Origin: Saccoglossus kowalevskii
Lineage: Eukaryota > Hemichordata > Enteropneusta > Harrimaniidae
Direction: 5' to 3'
Assembly: GCF_000003605.2 (NCBI RefSeq)
Contig: NW_003134838.1
Location: forward strand, 561,807 to 625,806
DNA length: 64,000 nucleotides
Shown here piece after piece: positions 62,842-64,000 of this stretch. Under the pieces are notes generated by a model. The model ran no database searches and was not told where the DNA came from. It was given only the letters and a program-made list of their open reading frames with translations. A program made the translations under genes and the position numbers. Every line of letters begins with the position of its first letter. The stretch's first letter is position 1.

Positions 62842-64000
62842 TTAGCCATGCACTTGACGTTGCGAGCGGACTATCCCATTACAGCGTGAGAAAGTCTCCA
62901 GTGATCATTTGTTCTTGGTTTAGGTGAAAACTAGAAAATAACGGAAAAGGATGACACCTTTTTAACGTGAGTGATTTCTTTGTGTAATACTACTGCGTAT
63001 AATACTGTTCGTATTTAAAAACGCACCAACAAAAAAATCCTACATACAAAGAAATTGATTGATTGTTTGTTTGTTTAATTGCTTGATTGTATATTGATTT
63101 GTGTTTCAAATATTAACAAAATTGTTGATTTCCGTGGTAGAACCTGTTGAATTGCTACAGCATAGGAAATCATTTTAGCGAGGGATCTAAAATACAAAAG
63201 TAATACTACATAGACTTACTGTTGAGCACCCGAAACGCTTCACTGAAATCGTAATACATTGGTGGTGTATGTACCGTTATTTTTAGTGACAAATAGCAGG
63301 ATAGAACCATGGTAGAGTGTTAGCCTTTAATTCAGCGACACTGCTTGTGAAAGTACGTTGTCTACTTTCAACTTAATGAAACACGAGAGCGCTCTTCTAT
63401 TTGGAGCCTAACAAGCCACCGATCGCGATGATCATTGTAATGTCGTCATTTTTCTCCACTTTATCATTTTCAATGCTTGTTTCTCTGTGTTAATCTTGTA
63501 TTCTTTCATCAGAAATGCCGAGGATTTCGAAAGATAAGAAATGTCAAACATGTGAGACGGCCTCCGGTGGCGGCATGTTTAATCAATACTACATTAGGGA
63601 AATGGATTCATGTATTCCGATTTAGAGGGGACGGAACCCTACGTAGTTTGTGATAACAATTAGCATACTTGTGTTCAATTACTTGCTCATGCGTGCCAGC
63701 AAGTTGCAACCGTATGCAACAAACTGAAACCTTCGCATGATCGCCTTAACGAGTATACTACGCGGTTATAACCTATCATGTCACTGTGATGTAATTACAC
63801 ACATAAGGGATTGAATTGCCACCCTTCTTTCATGGAAATAGATTTGGTCACCGCTGATCAGATCACATAATGTTTTGGTTTAGTATTTCAGCATTTCAAT
63901 TTATCTCCATTTTGTCACTGAAAAAAAGACAATGATAAATTTTTGATAACAAAAAAAGCAATTTTGGCGATATAAAGTATTGGTTGACACTCTCGTACAT

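Overview
This is a eukaryotic genomic window, AT-rich and intron-rich, with assembly gaps, simple repeats, MITE-like elements and a hAT transposon. Signal peptides, GT-AG introns of very different lengths and metazoan-type DNase I genes point to an animal, most likely a marine invertebrate. I cannot fix the phylum from sequence alone. Nothing prokaryotic is present, and I recognised no retrovirus, LTR element, Polinton or LINE.

The core (9.7-49.9 kb) is an array of four secreted deoxyribonuclease I-family genes, which I rebuilt exon by exon. Splice phases close in every one. Gene A (9740-15504, minus, 443 aa) and gene B (21187-28870, plus, 450 aa) are divergent. Gene C (30478-34508, minus, 279 aa) is convergent with B. 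Gene D (42263-49851, minus, 443 aa) lies in tandem with C. All four keep the DNase I active-site residues and the Ca-stabilised disulphide pair. C is an ordinary-length DNase I. A, B and D carry an extra terminal exon encoding a C-terminal domain of about 135-170 aa that I do not recognise. It has an N-terminal [SG]F-x-V-[ST]-D motif and a C-x7-C near the end. In B this domain is followed by a hydrophobic tail resembling a GPI-attachment signal. D has an additional 63-nt in-frame exon with two cysteines. A and B share fused exon 2 and the most similar C-terminal domains, so they look like sister genes. C and D retain an intron there.

The rest is non-coding or repetitive. At 1-884 there is a 52-bp satellite. 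Mobile elements include a hAT-type element with an 8-bp target duplication (40.5-41.8 kb), a Mutator-like MITE with a 9-bp target duplication in an intron of A, and two MITE families bounded by TTAA. A 1.37-kb tandem duplication lies at 52.9-55.6 kb, minisatellites at 18.4, 33.1 and 36.4 kb, and a (TA)n tract with a gap at 56.6-56.9 kb. The flanks (1-9.7 kb and 49.9-64 kb) hold no gene I can support, only a few exon-like open segments.

If expressed as predicted, the locus would make a set of extracellular DNases that share one catalytic core and differ in their C-terminal modules: none, soluble extra domain, or membrane-anchored extra domain. This would vary where the enzyme is held or what it binds rather than its chemistry.
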